Shown: positions 1-9,559, counted from the first letter of the stretch. The stretch: DNA of 64,000 nucleotides from Ancylobacter oerskovii (GCF_018390555.1 NZ_JAHBGB010000033.1:248001-312000); one strand, 5' to 3'. Notes: generated by a model not told the origin, from the letters alone. A program made the numbers and translations.

Positions 1-1
1 G

Positions 2-1090
2 GACGCCAAGGCGGACCCCGCCTACAAGGCGGAGATGGATGCCGGGCTGAAGCATTATGTCGGCCGGCCGAGCCCGCTCTACTTCGCCGAGCGGCTGACC
101 GAGCATCTGGGCGGCGCCAAGATCTACTTCAAGCGCGAGGAACTGAACCACACGGGTTCGCACAAGGTGAACAACGTGCTCGGCCAGATCCTGCTCGCCC
201 GCCGCATGGGCAAGGAGCGCATCATCGCCGAGACCGGCGCTGGCCAGCACGGGGTGGCCACCGCCACGCTGTGCGCCCGCTACGGGCTGAAATGCGTTGT
301 CTATATGGGTGCCCTCGACGTCTCCCGGCAGGCGCCCAACGTGTTCCGCATGAAGATGCTGGGCGCCGAGGTGGTGCCGGTGCAGGCCGGCGCCAAGACG
401 CTGAAGGACGCCATGAACGAGGCGCTGCGCGACTGGGTGACCAACGTGCACGACACTTTCTACTGCATCGGCACCGTGGCGGGCCCGCACCCTTATCCAG
501 CCATGGTTCGGGACTTCCAAAGCGTGATCGGCCACGAGACCCGCGCGCAGATGCTGGAGCAGGAAGGCCGGCTGCCGGACAGCCTGATCGCCTGCATCGG
601 CGGCGGCTCCAACGCCATGGGGCTGTTCCACCCGTTCCTCGACGATCCTTCCGTGAAGATCTGGGGCGTCGAGGCCGCCGGCCACGGCATCCCGACCGGC
701 CAGCACGCCGCCTCGCTCACCGGCGGGCGCCCCGGCGTGCTGCACGGCAACCGCACCTATCTCCTGATGGACGACGACGGGCAGATCACCGAGGCGCATT
801 CCATCTCCGCCGGCCTCGACTATCCCGGCATCGGGCCGGAGCATTCCTGGCTGCACGACACCGGCCGCGCCACCTACATCTCCGCGACCGACCAGGAGGC
901 GCTGGCCGCCTTCCAGCTCGTCTCGCGGCTCGAGGGCATCATCCCGGCGCTGGAGCCGGCGCACGCCCTCGCCAAGGTGATCGAACTCGCGCCGACCCTG
1001 CCGAAGGACCATCTGATGGTGGTCAACCTTTCCGGCCGCGGCGACAAGGACATTCCGCAGGTGGCGGAGATTCTGGGGACCCGCATATGA
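2..1090 (+). CDS. trpB: Tryptophan synthase beta chain (5' end outside window)
   Basis: Catalyses the PLP-dependent condensation of indole with serine, the last step of tryptophan synthesis. The reading frame is open from base 2, ahead of the first ATG at 35, so the gene begins left of the window; about 362 codons are visible, so by comparison with the usual ~400 residues some 40 are missing. The PLP-binding lysine lies in the HTGSHKVNN motif (around base 160) and the phosphate-binding loop is GGGSNAMG (around base 600). The stop codon overlaps the trpA start in an ATGA (1087-1090), so the two subunits are translationally coupled and probably form the usual alpha2beta2 complex. Confidence 0.97.
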   Translation, partial: DAKADPAYKAEMDAGLKHYVGRPSPLYFAERLTEHLGGAKIYFKREELNHTGSHKVNNVLGQILLARRMGKERIIAETGAGQHGVATATLCARYGLKCVVYMGALDVSRQAPNVFRMKMLGAEVVPVQAGAKTLKDAMNEALRDWVTNVHDTFYCIGTVAGPHPYPAMVRDFQSVIGHETRAQMLEQEGRLPDSLIACIGGGSNAMGLFHPFLDDPSVKIWGVEAAGHGIPTGQHAASLTGGRPGVLHGNRTYLLMDDDGQITEAHSISAGLDYPGIGPEHSWLHDTGRATYISATDQEALAAFQLVSRLEGIIPALEPAHALAKVIELAPTLPKDHLMVVNLSGRGDKDIPQVAEILGTRI

Positions 1091-1926
1091 GCTCGCGCCT
1101 CACCGCCCGCTTCGAGGCCTGCGCCCGCGAGGGCCGCGCCGCGCTCGTCACCTTCGTCACCGCCGGCGACCCCGACCACGACACCTCGCTGGCGCTGCTG
1201 AAGGCGCTGCCGGCCGCGGGCTCCGACGTCATCGAGTTCGGCGTGCCCTTCACCGATCCGATGGCCGACGGCCCGGCGATCCAGGCCGCCGGCCTGCGGG
1301 CGCTGAAGAACGGCCAGACGCTGGCCAAGACGCTGGCCATGGTGCGCGCCTTCCGCGAGGAGGACACCGCCACGCCGGTGGTGCTGATGGGCTACTACAA
1401 TCCCGTCTATATCTACGGCGTCGAGCGCTTCCTGGTGGACGCCAAGGCGGCCGGCGTCGACGGGCTGGTGGTGGTCGACCTGCCGCCGGAAGAGGACGAC
1501 GAGCTGTGCCTGCCGGCGCTGGCCGCCGGGCTGGCCTTCATCCGCCTGGCCACCCCGACCACCGACGACAAGCGCCTGCCGGCGGTGCTGAAGAACACCG
1601 CGGGCTTCGTCTACTATGTCTCCATCGCCGGCATCACCGGCACCGCGACGCCGGACGCCGGGCGCGTGACGCAGGCGGTCGCCCGCATCAAGGCGCATAC
1701 GCCGCTGCCGGTGGCGGTCGGGTTCGGGGTGAAGACCCCGGCGCAGGCCGCCGCCATCGCCGCCGGTGCCGACGGGGTGGTGGTCGGCTCGGCGCTGATC
1801 GACGCCCTGCGCGGCACGCTCGACGCCGAGGAGCAGGCGACGCCCGCCACCGTTCCCGCCGTCACCCGGCTCGTCTCGGAGCTGGCGCAGGCGGTCCGTA
1901 CCGCCCGGCCGGCGGCGGCCGAATAG
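1087..1926 (+). CDS. trpA: Tryptophan synthase alpha chain
   Basis: Cleaves indole-3-glycerol phosphate to indole and glyceraldehyde 3-phosphate and passes indole to TrpB. The protein has 279 residues, close to the usual 268. The catalytic Glu is in IEFGVPF and the catalytic Asp in DPMADGP. The phosphate-binding region near the C terminus reads [10 protein letters not shown] followed by [11 protein letters not shown]. The frame stays open upstream to base 271, but that stretch lies inside trpB; the ATG at 1087 in the ATGA overlap is the natural start. Downstream, accD follows after 87 bp in the same direction. Confidence 0.97.
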   Translation: MSSRLTARFEACAREGRAALVTFVTAGDPDHDTSLALLKALPAAGSDVIEFGVPFTDPMADGPAIQAAGLRALKNGQTLAKTLAMVRAFREEDTATPVVLMGYYNPVYIYGVERFLVDAKAAGVDGLVVVDLPPEEDDELCLPALAAGLAFIRLATPTTDDKRLPAVLKNTAGFVYYVSIAGITGTATPDAGRVTQAVARIKAHTPLPVAVGFGVKTPAQAAAIAAGADGVVVGSALIDALRGTLDAEEQATPATVPAVTRLVSELAQAVRTARPAAAE

Positions 1927-2013
1927 GGCCGCCCGCCTTTTCATCGCCTTGCTGCGACACTAGATGAAGGCCGGCGCCCGCGAGCGCCGCCTCGACCACC
2001 CGGAGCCGAGCCC

Positions 2014-2946
2014 TTGAACTGGATCTCGAACGTCGTCCGCCCCAAGCTCAACAGCTTCCTCAACCGGCGGGAAGTGCCCGAGAATCTGTGGGTGAAATGC
2101 CCCGAGACCGGGCAGATGGTGTTCCATAAGGACCTCGAAGCCAATCTGCACGTCATTCCCGGCTCCGGCTACCACATGCGCATGGAGCCGACCGCGCGGC
2201 TGCGCATGATGTTCGACGGCGGCACCTGGTACGACATCGCCCTGCCGGCGGTGGCCGCCGATCCGCTGAAGTTCCGCGACGAGAAGCGCTATACCGACCG
2301 CCTCAAGGATGCCCGCACCAAGACCGGGGCGCAGGATGCGCTGAAGGTCGGCTACGGCAAGCTGGAAGGCCTCGCCGTCACCATCGCGGTGCAGGATTTC
2401 GGCTTCATGGGCGGCTCGCTCGGCATGGCGGCCGGCGAGGCCATCGTCACCGGTCTGGAAACCGCCGCCGCGCGCGGCACGCCGTTCATCATCTTCGCCT
2501 CTTCCGGCGGCGCGCGCATGCAGGAGGGCATCCTCTCGCTGATGCAGATGCCGCGCACCACCTGCGCGGTGCAGGAACTGCGCGAGGCGCGCCTGCCCTA
2601 TATCGTCGTGCTGACCAACCCGACCACCGGCGGCGTCACCGCTTCCTACGCCATGCTGGGCGACGTGCACCTCGCCGAGCCGGGCGCGCTGATCGGTTTC
2701 GCCGGCCCGCGCGTCATCGAGCAGACCATTCGCGAGAAGCTGCCGGACGGCTTCCAGCGCTCGGAATTCCTGCGCCAGCACGGCATGGTGGACATGGTGG
2801 TCCACCGCCACGACATGCGCGCCACCCTCGCCCGGCTGTGCCGCCTGCTGACGCGCGCGCCCGCCGCCGAGGCGGCGCCGACCCGTCACGAGGCGCCGGT
2901 CGCGGAGGCCGACGCCGCCGCTCCTGCCGCCCCCGCGGCTTCCTGA
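2014..2946 (+). CDS. accD: Acetyl-CoA carboxylase carboxyltransferase beta subunit
   Basis: Beta half of the carboxyltransferase that moves the carboxyl group from biotin to acetyl-CoA in fatty acid synthesis. The 310-residue protein starts at a TTG giving [11 protein letters not shown], the conserved N-terminus of the family. The crotonase-fold core carries the oxyanion-forming GGARMQEG and [14 protein letters not shown] segments. The N-terminal zinc ribbon of the E. coli enzyme, which uses four Cys, is degenerate: only the Cys in VKCPETGQ remains, and the second CxxC is replaced by VIPGSGYH. The last ~30 residues are an Ala/Pro-rich tail. It sits between trpA and folC, the standard order in this bacterial order. 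Confidence 0.96.
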   Translation: MNWISNVVRPKLNSFLNRREVPENLWVKCPETGQMVFHKDLEANLHVIPGSGYHMRMEPTARLRMMFDGGTWYDIALPAVAADPLKFRDEKRYTDRLKDARTKTGAQDALKVGYGKLEGLAVTIAVQDFGFMGGSLGMAAGEAIVTGLETAAARGTPFIIFASSGGARMQEGILSLMQMPRTTCAVQELREARLPYIVVLTNPTTGGVTASYAMLGDVHLAEPGALIGFAGPRVIEQTIREKLPDGFQRSEFLRQHGMVDMVVHRHDMRATLARLCRLLTRAPAAEAAPTRHEAPVAEADAAAPAAPAAS

Positions 2947-2962
2947 CGCAAGGACGAAGGCC

Positions 2963-4306
2963 GTGCCTGCCCTTCCGGCCGCCGGCGGCGCGCCCATCGA
3001 TGCCATTTTCGAGCGGCTGCTGGCGCTGCATCCCAAGCTGATCGACCTGTCGCTCGACCGCATGGAACGGTTGCTGGCGCGGCTCGGCCATCCCGAGCGC
3101 CGGCTGCCGCCGCTGATCCATGTCGCCGGCACCAATGGCAAGGGCTCGACCGTCGCCTTCATGCGGGCGATGCTGGAAGCCGGCGGCAAGCGGGTGCACG
3201 TCTACACCTCACCGCATCTGGTGCGCTTCAACGAACGCATCCGCCTCGCCGGGCGCCTCGTGGAGGACGCCCCGCTGGTCGACGCGCTCGACCGCGCCGA
3301 GAAGGCCAATGGCGGCGAGCCGATCACCTTCTTCGAGATCACCACCGCCGCCGCCTTCCTTTTGTTCGCCGAAGTGGAAGCGGACGTCCTGCTCCTGGAA
3401 GTCGGCCTCGGCGGCCGCCTCGACGCCACCAATGTGGTGGAGACCGCGCTCGCCAGCGTCATCACGCCGGTGTCGATCGACCATGTCGACTTCCTCGGCG
3501 ACACGGTGGCCGCCATCGCCGGCGAAAAGGCCGGCATATTGAAGCCCGGCGTGCCGGCGGTGATCGGTCGCCAGAACGAGGCGGCGTTGCGCGTCATCGA
3601 GCGTCAGGCTGCGCGGATGCGAGCGCCGCTCACCATCATGGGTGAACAGTTCCAGGCGCATGAGGAAGGCGGGCGGCTGATCGTCGCCGACGAGAACGGG
3701 CTGGTCGACCTGCCGCGCCCGCGCCTCGTCGGCCCGCACCAGATCGAGAATGCCGGCCTCGCCGTCGAGGCGCTGCGGATCGCGGCGCAGCTCCTGCCGT
3801 CGCTGGCGTTGCCGCCCCAGGCCTTCGAGGACGGCATCCGCGCCGCGGAATGGCCGGCGCGGCTGCAGCGGCTCGGTCCCGGCCCGCTCACCGCCCGCGC
3901 GCCGGAAGGAGTCGAGGTCTGGCTCGACGGCGGCCACAACGCCGCCGGCGGACAGGCATTGGCGGCGGCGCTCGCGGATATAGAAGACCGGGCGCCGCGG
4001 CCGCTGGTGCTGATCGTCGGCATGCTCGGCACCAAGGATTCCGGCGCCTTCCTCGCCCCCTTCGCCGGGCTGGCGCGCGAACTCATCGCCGTGCCGGTGC
4101 CGGGCGAGCACAAGGGGCGCCCACCGGAAGAGGTCGCGGCCGCCGGCGCGGCGCACGGCCTCTCGTCCTCCACCGCCCCGAGCGTGGCGGCGGCGCTGGA
4201 CGGGCTGGCCGATTATCCCACCGCCCCGCCGCCGCGGGTGCTGATCGCCGGCTCGCTCTATCTCGCCGGCGCTGTGCTGGGTGAGAACGGCAACCTGCCG
4301 GAATAG
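2963..4306 (+). CDS. folC: Bifunctional folylpolyglutamate synthase / dihydrofolate synthase
   Basis: Adds glutamate to dihydropteroate and then to folates, using ATP. The 447-residue protein, typical for the family, begins at a GTG 16 bp after accD. The Mur-ligase-type ATP loop is HVAGTNGKGSTVAF near residue 55. The segment GEKAGILKPGVPAVIG and the C-terminal-domain motif LDGGHNAAG are also family hallmarks. It is the last gene of the trpBA-accD-folC run. A weak hairpin (AGGCG/CGCCT, 4304-4317) overlaps its stop codon. The 233 bp to the convergent infC contain no convincing gene. Confidence 0.96.
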   Translation: MPALPAAGGAPIDAIFERLLALHPKLIDLSLDRMERLLARLGHPERRLPPLIHVAGTNGKGSTVAFMRAMLEAGGKRVHVYTSPHLVRFNERIRLAGRLVEDAPLVDALDRAEKANGGEPITFFEITTAAAFLLFAEVEADVLLLEVGLGGRLDATNVVETALASVITPVSIDHVDFLGDTVAAIAGEKAGILKPGVPAVIGRQNEAALRVIERQAARMRAPLTIMGEQFQAHEEGGRLIVADENGLVDLPRPRLVGPHQIENAGLAVEALRIAAQLLPSLALPPQAFEDGIRAAEWPARLQRLGPGPLTARAPEGVEVWLDGGHNAAGGQALAAALADIEDRAPRPLVLIVGMLGTKDSGAFLAPFAGLARELIAVPVPGEHKGRPPEEVAAAGAAHGLSSSTAPSVAAALDGLADYPTAPPPRVLIAGSLYLAGAVLGENGNLPE

Positions 4307-4539
4307 GCGCAGCGCCTTTCGGTCTCCTCGCCCGGGTGCCACCGCCGCGCCGGGGCCGGCCGCTTATCCCACCGCCGGCAATACCACGGCAGCCTCCCGC
4401 CTCCGGCAGCAGACGAGGGCGGCGATGGCAAGCACGATCGTCAGGCAGGGCGGTGCCATCGAGACGCGCGAAAACACCGGCGCCCGTGAGGGCCCGGTTG
4501 CTATCGCGCGGGAGACAGGACCGGCGACGGCGCCCGCGC

Positions 4540-5076
4540 TCAGCGCGGCGCCAGCACCATGATCATCTGCCGGCCTTCCAGCAGCGGCTCGGACTCGACC
4601 TTGGCGATGGTCGCGAGCTCTTCCTTGACCTTGTTGAGCAGCTTGTAGCCGAGCTCCTGATGCGCCATCTCGCGACCACGGAAGCGCAGGGTGACCTTCA
4701 CCTTGTCGCCTTCGTCGAAGAAGCGGTGGATCGCCTTCATCTTCACCTCGTAATCATGGGTGTCGATGCCGGGACGCAGCTTGATTTCCTTGATCTCGAC
4801 GACGTGCTGCTTCTTGCGCGCCTCGCTGGCCTTCTTCTGGTTCTGGTACTTGAAGCGGCCGTAATCGAGGATCTTGCAGACAGGCGGGGTCGAGTTCGGA
4901 GCGATCTCGACGAGGTCGAGGCCAGCCTCCTGCGCCAGGGCAATGGCATCGCGCGTCGGCACGACGCCGCGATTCTGCCCGTCCTGGTCGATGAGCTGGA
5001 CTTCACGGATGCGGATGTCTTCGTTGACGCGCGGGCCTTCCTTTTCAGGCACGGCGGCTCTCATGGGACGACGAAT
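4540..5076 (-). CDS. infC: Translation initiation factor IF-3, probable AUU start
   Basis: IF3 prevents premature joining of ribosomal subunits and checks the start codon. The N-domain ([21 protein letters not shown]), the helical linker around residues 75-90 and the C-domain are complete. I place the start at ATT (5076-5074), which adds I-R-R-P before the first Met at 5064. The Shine-Dalgarno sequence GAGGAG lies 8 nt before the ATT but 20 nt before that ATG. An AUU start is known for E. coli infC, where IF3 discriminates against it and so represses its own synthesis. Here the gene stands alone, with no rpmI or rplT directly after it, and converges with folC. Confidence 0.93.
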   Translation of the reverse strand: MRRPMRAAVPEKEGPRVNEDIRIREVQLIDQDGQNRGVVPTRDAIALAQEAGLDLVEIAPNSTPPVCKILDYGRFKYQNQKKASEARKKQHVVEIKEIKLRPGIDTHDYEVKMKAIHRFFDEGDKVKVTLRFRGREMAHQELGYKLLNKVKEELATIAKVESEPLLEGRQMIMVLAPR

Positions 5077-5167
5077 GGGGGTCTTCTCCTCTGACGTTCG
5101 GGGTCCGCTTCACCGCGCTCCCGGACAATTGGACCGGTTCTTTCTTGCGCGCATAAAACGGTCGCCG

Positions 5168-5196
5168 AACATCGGGACAAACCCGCCGGAAGTCAA
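5168..5196 (-). promoter_or_regulatory. Predicted sigma-70-type promoter of infC
   Basis: On the minus strand a TTGACT (-35, 5196-5191) is followed after 17 bp by GATGTT (-10, 5173-5168). This would give a leader of roughly 85 nt to the ATT start. The -35 matches the consensus well, but the -10 is poor, so the call is tentative. Confidence 0.4.
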
Positions 5197-5364
5197 CGGC
5201 CTTCCCTAGGGGAAGAGGGTCCGAAAGCCGCCAAATTGAGCAATTTCTCCCCGACAGATGCCTTTTGATGTTGCTTTTCGCCATTCGAGACGCCTTGAGT
5301 GCGCCGTCGGCCGGCCGATTCACCGCGCCGGCGGAGGCACGACGCCGAGCAAGCGGGGACGGGA

Positions 5365-6147
5365 ATGGCCGACGATACGCCGGATCTCATCGAGGCAAGC
5401 TTCATCGAGGTCGGCCATCCGGCCCGGCGCATCGCGGTGCGGGCGACGCCAGGTCGCGGCCAGGACGGCGCCCCCGGCATCCTGTGGTGCGGCGGCTATC
5501 TCTCCGACATGCGCGGCACCAAGGCCGAGGAACTGGCGAGATGGGGCGAGGCGCAGGGCCGGGAGGTAGTGCGCTTCGACTATTCCGGCCATGGCGAATC
5601 GGGCGGCGCCTTCATCGACGGCACGATTTCCGACTGGACGGAGGACGCGCTCGCGGTCTTCGACCGCTGCACGAGCGGGCCGCAGATCGTCGTCGGCTCC
5701 TCCATGGGCGGCTGGATCTCGCTGCTGCTGGCCCGGGCGCTTGCGGCGCGGGGCGACAAGCGGCTCGCGGGCCTCGTGCTCATCGCCCCGGCCCCGGACT
5801 TCACCGAGGAGCTGATGTGGAAGGCGATGACGCCGGAGATCCGCAGCGAAATCCTCGCAAACGGCGTCTGGTATCGCGAGGGCGAGTATGGCCGCAGCCC
5901 GATCACCCTGAAGCTGATCGAGGACGGGCGGCGGCACCTGGTGCTCGGCGAGCCCTTCGCGGTCGGCTGCCCGGTGCGCATCCTGCAAGGCGTCGCCGAC
6001 GACGTGGTGCCGTGGCGCCACGCGATGAAGCTCGTCACCTGCCTCGCCGAGGACGACGTGGTGGCCACGCTGATCAAGGACGGGGATCACCGCCTGTCGC
6101 GGCCGGAGGACATAGAGCGCCTGCTCGCGGCGGTGGCGTCGCTCTAG
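5365..6147 (+). CDS. Alpha/beta hydrolase
   Basis: A 260-residue serine hydrolase of the alpha/beta fold. The nucleophile is Ser113 in GSSMGG. A FDYSGHGES strand-loop precedes it (residues 71-79). Asp212 or Asp213 (GVADDVVPW) and His242 (DGDHRLS) complete a plausible triad. There is no signal peptide, so it should be cytosolic. The ATG at 5365 is chosen because the protein begins MADDTPDLIEA and a purine-rich stretch precedes it; the frame is open upstream to 5299. It is divergent from infC, and its last 4 bases overlap the convergent rsmD. The substrate cannot be told from the sequence. Confidence 0.88.
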   Translation: MADDTPDLIEASFIEVGHPARRIAVRATPGRGQDGAPGILWCGGYLSDMRGTKAEELARWGEAQGREVVRFDYSGHGESGGAFIDGTISDWTEDALAVFDRCTSGPQIVVGSSMGGWISLLLARALAARGDKRLAGLVLIAPAPDFTEELMWKAMTPEIRSEILANGVWYREGEYGRSPITLKLIEDGRRHLVLGEPFAVGCPVRILQGVADDVVPWRHAMKLVTCLAEDDVVATLIKDGDHRLSRPEDIERLLAAVASL

Positions 6148-6710
6148 TCGCGGCCGCCCGGCGCGCGCAGGAACACCACCTCGGTGGTATCGTAGCGCCG
6201 ACGCTCCAGCTCGGTGAAGCCGTCCGGCGGTGTGAAGCCGGACTGCACGGCTTCCTCGACGAGGATGAGCGCGCCCGGCGCCAGCCAGTCGCCGTCGCGT
6301 GCGCCCTCCAGCGCCTTCTCGGCGAGGCCGTGGCCATAGGGCGGGTCGCAGAAGACGAGATCGAAGGCGTCGCTGGCGAAGGCGGTGCCGAGCTTGGTCG
6401 CGTCGCGGCGGAAGATGCGGGTGACGCCGCCGAGCCCGAACGCCTCGATATTGGCCCGGATCAGCCCCCGCGGTTCGGACGCCTCCTCGACGAACACCGC
6501 GAACTTCGCGCCGCGCGAGAGGGCTTCCAGCCCCAGCGCGCCGGTGCCGGCGAACAGGTCCAGCACCCGCGCGCCGTCGGCCGCGTCGTCATAGGCATGG
6601 GCGAGGACGTTGAACAACGCCTCGCGCAGCCGGTCGGTGGTGGGACGGGTGGCGCTGGAGCTCGGCCCGCGAAGGGGCCGGCCGCCAAGGCGTCCGCCGA
6701 CGATGCGCAT
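6144..6710 (-). CDS. rsmD: 16S rRNA (guanine(966)-N(2))-methyltransferase RsmD
   Basis: Methylates G966 of 16S rRNA using S-adenosylmethionine. The 188-residue protein has the family start MRIVGGRLGGRPL, the SAM-binding motif LDLFAGTGALGLEALSRGA and the catalytic DPPY motif (VFCDPPYGHGL). It lies 17 bp downstream of the pseudouridine synthase gene on the same strand, with GAGG 8 nt before its ATG. The two rRNA-modifying enzymes are therefore probably cotranscribed. Confidence 0.95.
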   Translation of the reverse strand: MRIVGGRLGGRPLRGPSSSATRPTTDRLREALFNVLAHAYDDAADGARVLDLFAGTGALGLEALSRGAKFAVFVEEASEPRGLIRANIEAFGLGGVTRIFRRDATKLGTAFASDAFDLVFCDPPYGHGLAEKALEGARDGDWLAPGALILVEEAVQSGFTPPDGFTELERRRYDTTEVVFLRAPGGRD

Positions 6711-6727
6711 CGTCCGAACCTCGAGGC

Positions 6728-9013
6728 TCAGGTACGCGGCGGGCGCGGGCCGCGCGGCTTCGACGGGCCGCCCGAGGGACGCTCCCCGCGCGGCTTGCCG
6801 CCGCCGGGCTTGCCGCCGGACCCCTTGCCGCCGAAGCTCTTTCCGCCGCCCGGCTTGCCGGCGCCAGACTTGCCGGCGAATTTGCCAGCGGGACGCCCGC
6901 CGGGCTTGTCGCCGAAGGCGCGCTCACCGCGCGGCTTGTCGCCGGCGAAGTTCTTCGCGCCATAGGTCTTGCCACCGGCGCCCGCCCCCTTGCCACCCGG
7001 CCGGCCGTCGCGACGCTCGCCGTCCTCGCCGGAGCGGAACGGACGGCCGCGCCCGGTCTCCTCCGACTTCACCCGGCCGCTATAGGGTCGGTCGCTGCCC
7101 TCGCCGCGGAAGGAGCGCTCGCGGAACGGGCGCTCGCCCTGTTCGCGACGCGGACCACGCGCCGGCCGCTCCTCGCCATCGCGGGAACGGAACGGGCGCT
7201 CGCCCTCCTCCCGCTTGCGGAAGGGACGCTCGCCCTCCGGCCGCTCGGCGCGCGGGCGGAACGGACGGTCGCCGCGCTCCCCCTCCTCGCGGGGCGAACG
7301 GGAGCGGAACGGGCGCTCGCCCTCGGCACGCTCGCCGCGCGGGCGGAAACCGCCTTCGTCGGAACGCGAGCGGAAGGGACGGGCGGCCGCGGCTTCCTCG
7401 CGCGGCGTGCGCGGGCGGAAAGCCCGCTCGGTACGCTCGCTGTCCTCGCGGCGCGGACCGCGGGCGGGACGCTCCTCGCCGTCGCGGCTGCGGAACGGCC
7501 GGTCGCCCTCCTCGCGGCGCGGACGGAAGCCGCGCTCGCCGCCGTCCTCGTCGCGGCGCGGACGCTCGCTGCGGGCGCGGAACGGGCGCTCCCCATCCTC
7601 CTCGCGGCGCGGACCGCGGGCGGGACGCTCCTCGGCGTCGCGGCTGCGGAACGGCCGGTCGCCGTCCTCACGGCGCGGACGGAAGCCGCGCTCGCCGCCG
7701 TCCTCGTCGCGGCGCGGACGCTCGCTGCGGGCGCGGAACGGGCGCTCCCCATCCGGGCGCTCATCGCGCGGGCGGAACGGGCGCTCGGTACGCTCCCCTT
7801 CCTCGCGCGGCGGACGCGAGCGGAAGGTGCGCTCGCCACCCTCGTCGCGACGCGGACCACGGGAGGGGCGCTCCTCGCCGTCGCGGCTGCGGAACGGGCG
7901 CTCGCCCTCTCCGCGGCGACCACGCGGCGGCGCCCGCTCGGGCTCCGGCTCGGGCGCGTTGCTCTTCACCCGCTGCACCAGCACCTTGCGACCCTTGCGG
8001 TCGGCCACGATGCCGGCCTTCACCGTGCGCTCGGCATTCGCCTCGGTGTCGATCGGCTTGCGGCGATGGCGATCCTCCGCCCCCTCGACCTTGGCATAGC
8101 GCGCCGCCTTGCCACGCGCCGGCGGACGCGGCGCCTCGTCGTCGGAGCCGTCATAGACGAAGACCGGGCCGTCGAAATCGGCGCCGGCGGCCGCCGTCAG
8201 CTCCGGGCCGAGCTGGTCGGCCAGCACGCGGGTGCGCACTTCCTCGATCGCCCCCTGGGCGATCTCGCCCAGCTGGAACGGGCCGTAGGAGAGGCGGATC
8301 AGCCGGTTGACGTCGAGGCCGAGGCTGCCCAGCACATTGCGCACCTCGCGGTTCTTGCCCTCGCGCAATGCCAGCGTCAGCCAGCTATTGGCGCCCTGCA
8401 CCCGGTCCAGCACCGCCTCGATGGGACCGTAATGCACGCCGTCGACGGTGATGCCGCTGATCAGCGCGTCGAGCTTGTCCTGGGTGATCTCGCCCTTGGC
8501 GCGCACGCGGTAGCGGCGCAGCCAGCCGGTCTCCGGCAGTTCCAGCACCCGCGACAGGCCGCCATCGTTGGTGAGCAGGATCAGCCCTTCGGTGTTGAGA
8601 TCGAGCCGGCCCACCGAGACCAGGCGCGGCAGGGCCTGCGGCAGGATCTCGAACAGGGTCGGGCGCCCCTCGGGATCGAAATTGGTGGTCACCACGCCCT
8701 TGGGCTTGTGGTAGAGGAACAGCCGCGTGCGCTCCTTCGCGGGAAGCGGGCGCCCGTCCACCGTGATGGCGTCCTCGGCGGTGACGGTGCGGGCGGGGGT
8801 GTCGAGCACCTCGCCGTTCACCGTTACCCGGCCTTCGGCGATCCAGTCCTCGATCTCGCGGCGCGAGCCGAGCCCGGCGCGGGCGATTACCTTGGCGACG
8901 CGCTCCGCCTCCCTCGGCTCGGCCGGGGCAAGGTTGCGCGGCGCGCGGGGCACGCGGTTCTGCTCCTTGCGGGGCGCGGAAGGATGGCGCGGAGGCGGGG
9001 GCGTCTTGGGCAT
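6728..9013 (-). CDS. rluB: RsuA/RluB-family pseudouridine synthase with a ~480-residue Arg/Glu-rich repetitive tail
   Basis: Probable 23S rRNA pseudouridine synthase; the RluB assignment within the RsuA/RluB/E/F group is likely but not proven. Residues ~38-85 form an S4 RNA-binding domain. Residues ~95-260 are the catalytic domain, with the active Asp in GRLDLNTEGLILLTNDG and the motif REGKNREVRN. This core of about 280 residues is the usual family size. The remaining ~480 residues are low complexity, repeating RPFRSRDGEERP-like and ERPRRDEDGGERGFRPRR-like units, then a Gly/Lys-rich end (KSFGGKGSGGKPGG). The tail should be disordered and strongly charged, likely for RNA binding. It is divergent from tadA; rsmD follows. 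Confidence 0.92.
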   Translation of the reverse strand: MPKTPPPPRHPSAPRKEQNRVPRAPRNLAPAEPREAERVAKVIARAGLGSRREIEDWIAEGRVTVNGEVLDTPARTVTAEDAITVDGRPLPAKERTRLFLYHKPKGVVTTNFDPEGRPTLFEILPQALPRLVSVGRLDLNTEGLILLTNDGGLSRVLELPETGWLRRYRVRAKGEITQDKLDALISGITVDGVHYGPIEAVLDRVQGANSWLTLALREGKNREVRNVLGSLGLDVNRLIRLSYGPFQLGEIAQGAIEEVRTRVLADQLGPELTAAAGADFDGPVFVYDGSDDEAPRPPARGKAARYAKVEGAEDRHRRKPIDTEANAERTVKAGIVADRKGRKVLVQRVKSNAPEPEPERAPPRGRRGEGERPFRSRDGEERPSRGPRRDEGGERTFRSRPPREEGERTERPFRPRDERPDGERPFRARSERPRRDEDGGERGFRPRREDGDRPFRSRDAEERPARGPRREEDGERPFRARSERPRRDEDGGERGFRPRREEGDRPFRSRDGEERPARGPRREDSERTERAFRPRTPREEAAAARPFRSRSDEGGFRPRGERAEGERPFRSRSPREEGERGDRPFRPRAERPEGERPFRKREEGERPFRSRDGEERPARGPRREQGERPFRERSFRGEGSDRPYSGRVKSEETGRGRPFRSGEDGERRDGRPGGKGAGAGGKTYGAKNFAGDKPRGERAFGDKPGGRPAGKFAGKSGAGKPGGGKSFGGKGSGGKPGGGKPRGERPSGGPSKPRGPRPPRT
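7443..7754 (-). repeat. Two tandem 156-bp in-frame units within the pseudouridine synthase tail
   Basis: Bases 7443-7598 and 7599-7754 are direct tandem copies that differ at only about 3 of 156 positions. The unit equals 52 codons and keeps the frame, covering roughly residues 420-524. The near identity, also at third positions, indicates a recent duplication. Shorter degenerate versions of the same motif surround it (about 7100-7900). Confidence 0.9.
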
Positions 9014-9130
9014 GGGAAATATCCGAAACTTTGGGCGGCGGTGCTATCACGTCCGGGGCGGAGTGGCGAGCATTTGCGCGAGTTTTTGGGGCATCGGCGG
9101 TTGAATCAGGCGACGGCACGGCCGGATTTC

Positions 9131-9559
9131 ATGGAAAGGGCGCTTCTGGAAGCGCGGAAGGCCGCCGAGCGCGGCGAGGTGCCGGTCGGCGCGGTAGTGG
9201 CCTGCGCAGGCGAGATACTGGCCGCCGACGGCAACCGCACCCGCGAACGCGCCGACCCCTCGGCGCATGCCGAGATGCTGGCGATCCGCCGGGCGGCGGC
9301 GGTGCTGGGCACCGACCGGCTTTCCGACTGCGATCTCTACGTCACGCTGGAGCCCTGCACCATGTGCGCCGGCGCCATCGCCTGGGCACGGCTGCGCCGG
9401 GTCTATTACGGCGCCGCCGATCCCAAGGGCGGGGCGGTGGAAAGCGGCGTGCGCTTCTTCTCGTCGCCGACCTGCCACCATGTGCCGGAGATCTATGACG
9501 GGATCAGGGCAATGGAAGCGGCGGAGCTGCTGAAGGCCTTCTTCGCCGCCCGGCGCTAG
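9131..9559 (+). CDS. tadA: tRNA-specific adenosine deaminase TadA
   Basis: Deaminates A34 of tRNA-Arg(ACG) to inosine. The zinc site is HAEM (His and catalytic Glu) with PCTMC (two Cys), the standard cytidine-deaminase-fold motifs. The segment GEVPVGAVV begins the fold. The ATG at 9131 gives 142 residues. Family members usually have about ten residues before the FM dipeptide seen here, so the in-frame TTG at 9101 (MNQATARPDF) is an equally credible start; neither has a strong Shine-Dalgarno sequence. The 3' end overlaps the convergent patatin gene by 4 bp. Confidence 0.94.
   Translation: MERALLEARKAAERGEVPVGAVVACAGEILAADGNRTRERADPSAHAEMLAIRRAAAVLGTDRLSDCDLYVTLEPCTMCAGAIAWARLRRVYYGAADPKGGAVESGVRFFSSPTCHHVPEIYDGIRAMEAAELLKAFFAARR

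Noticed and set aside
4281-4562. A 93-codon frame after folC
   Set aside because: It overlaps both folC and infC ends, has no ribosome site and gives an Ala/Pro/Arg-rich product.
7100-7900. Tandem repeats that could suggest a CRISPR array
   Set aside because: The repeats are in frame within a coding tail, lack unique spacers of constant length and encode regular Arg/Glu motifs.
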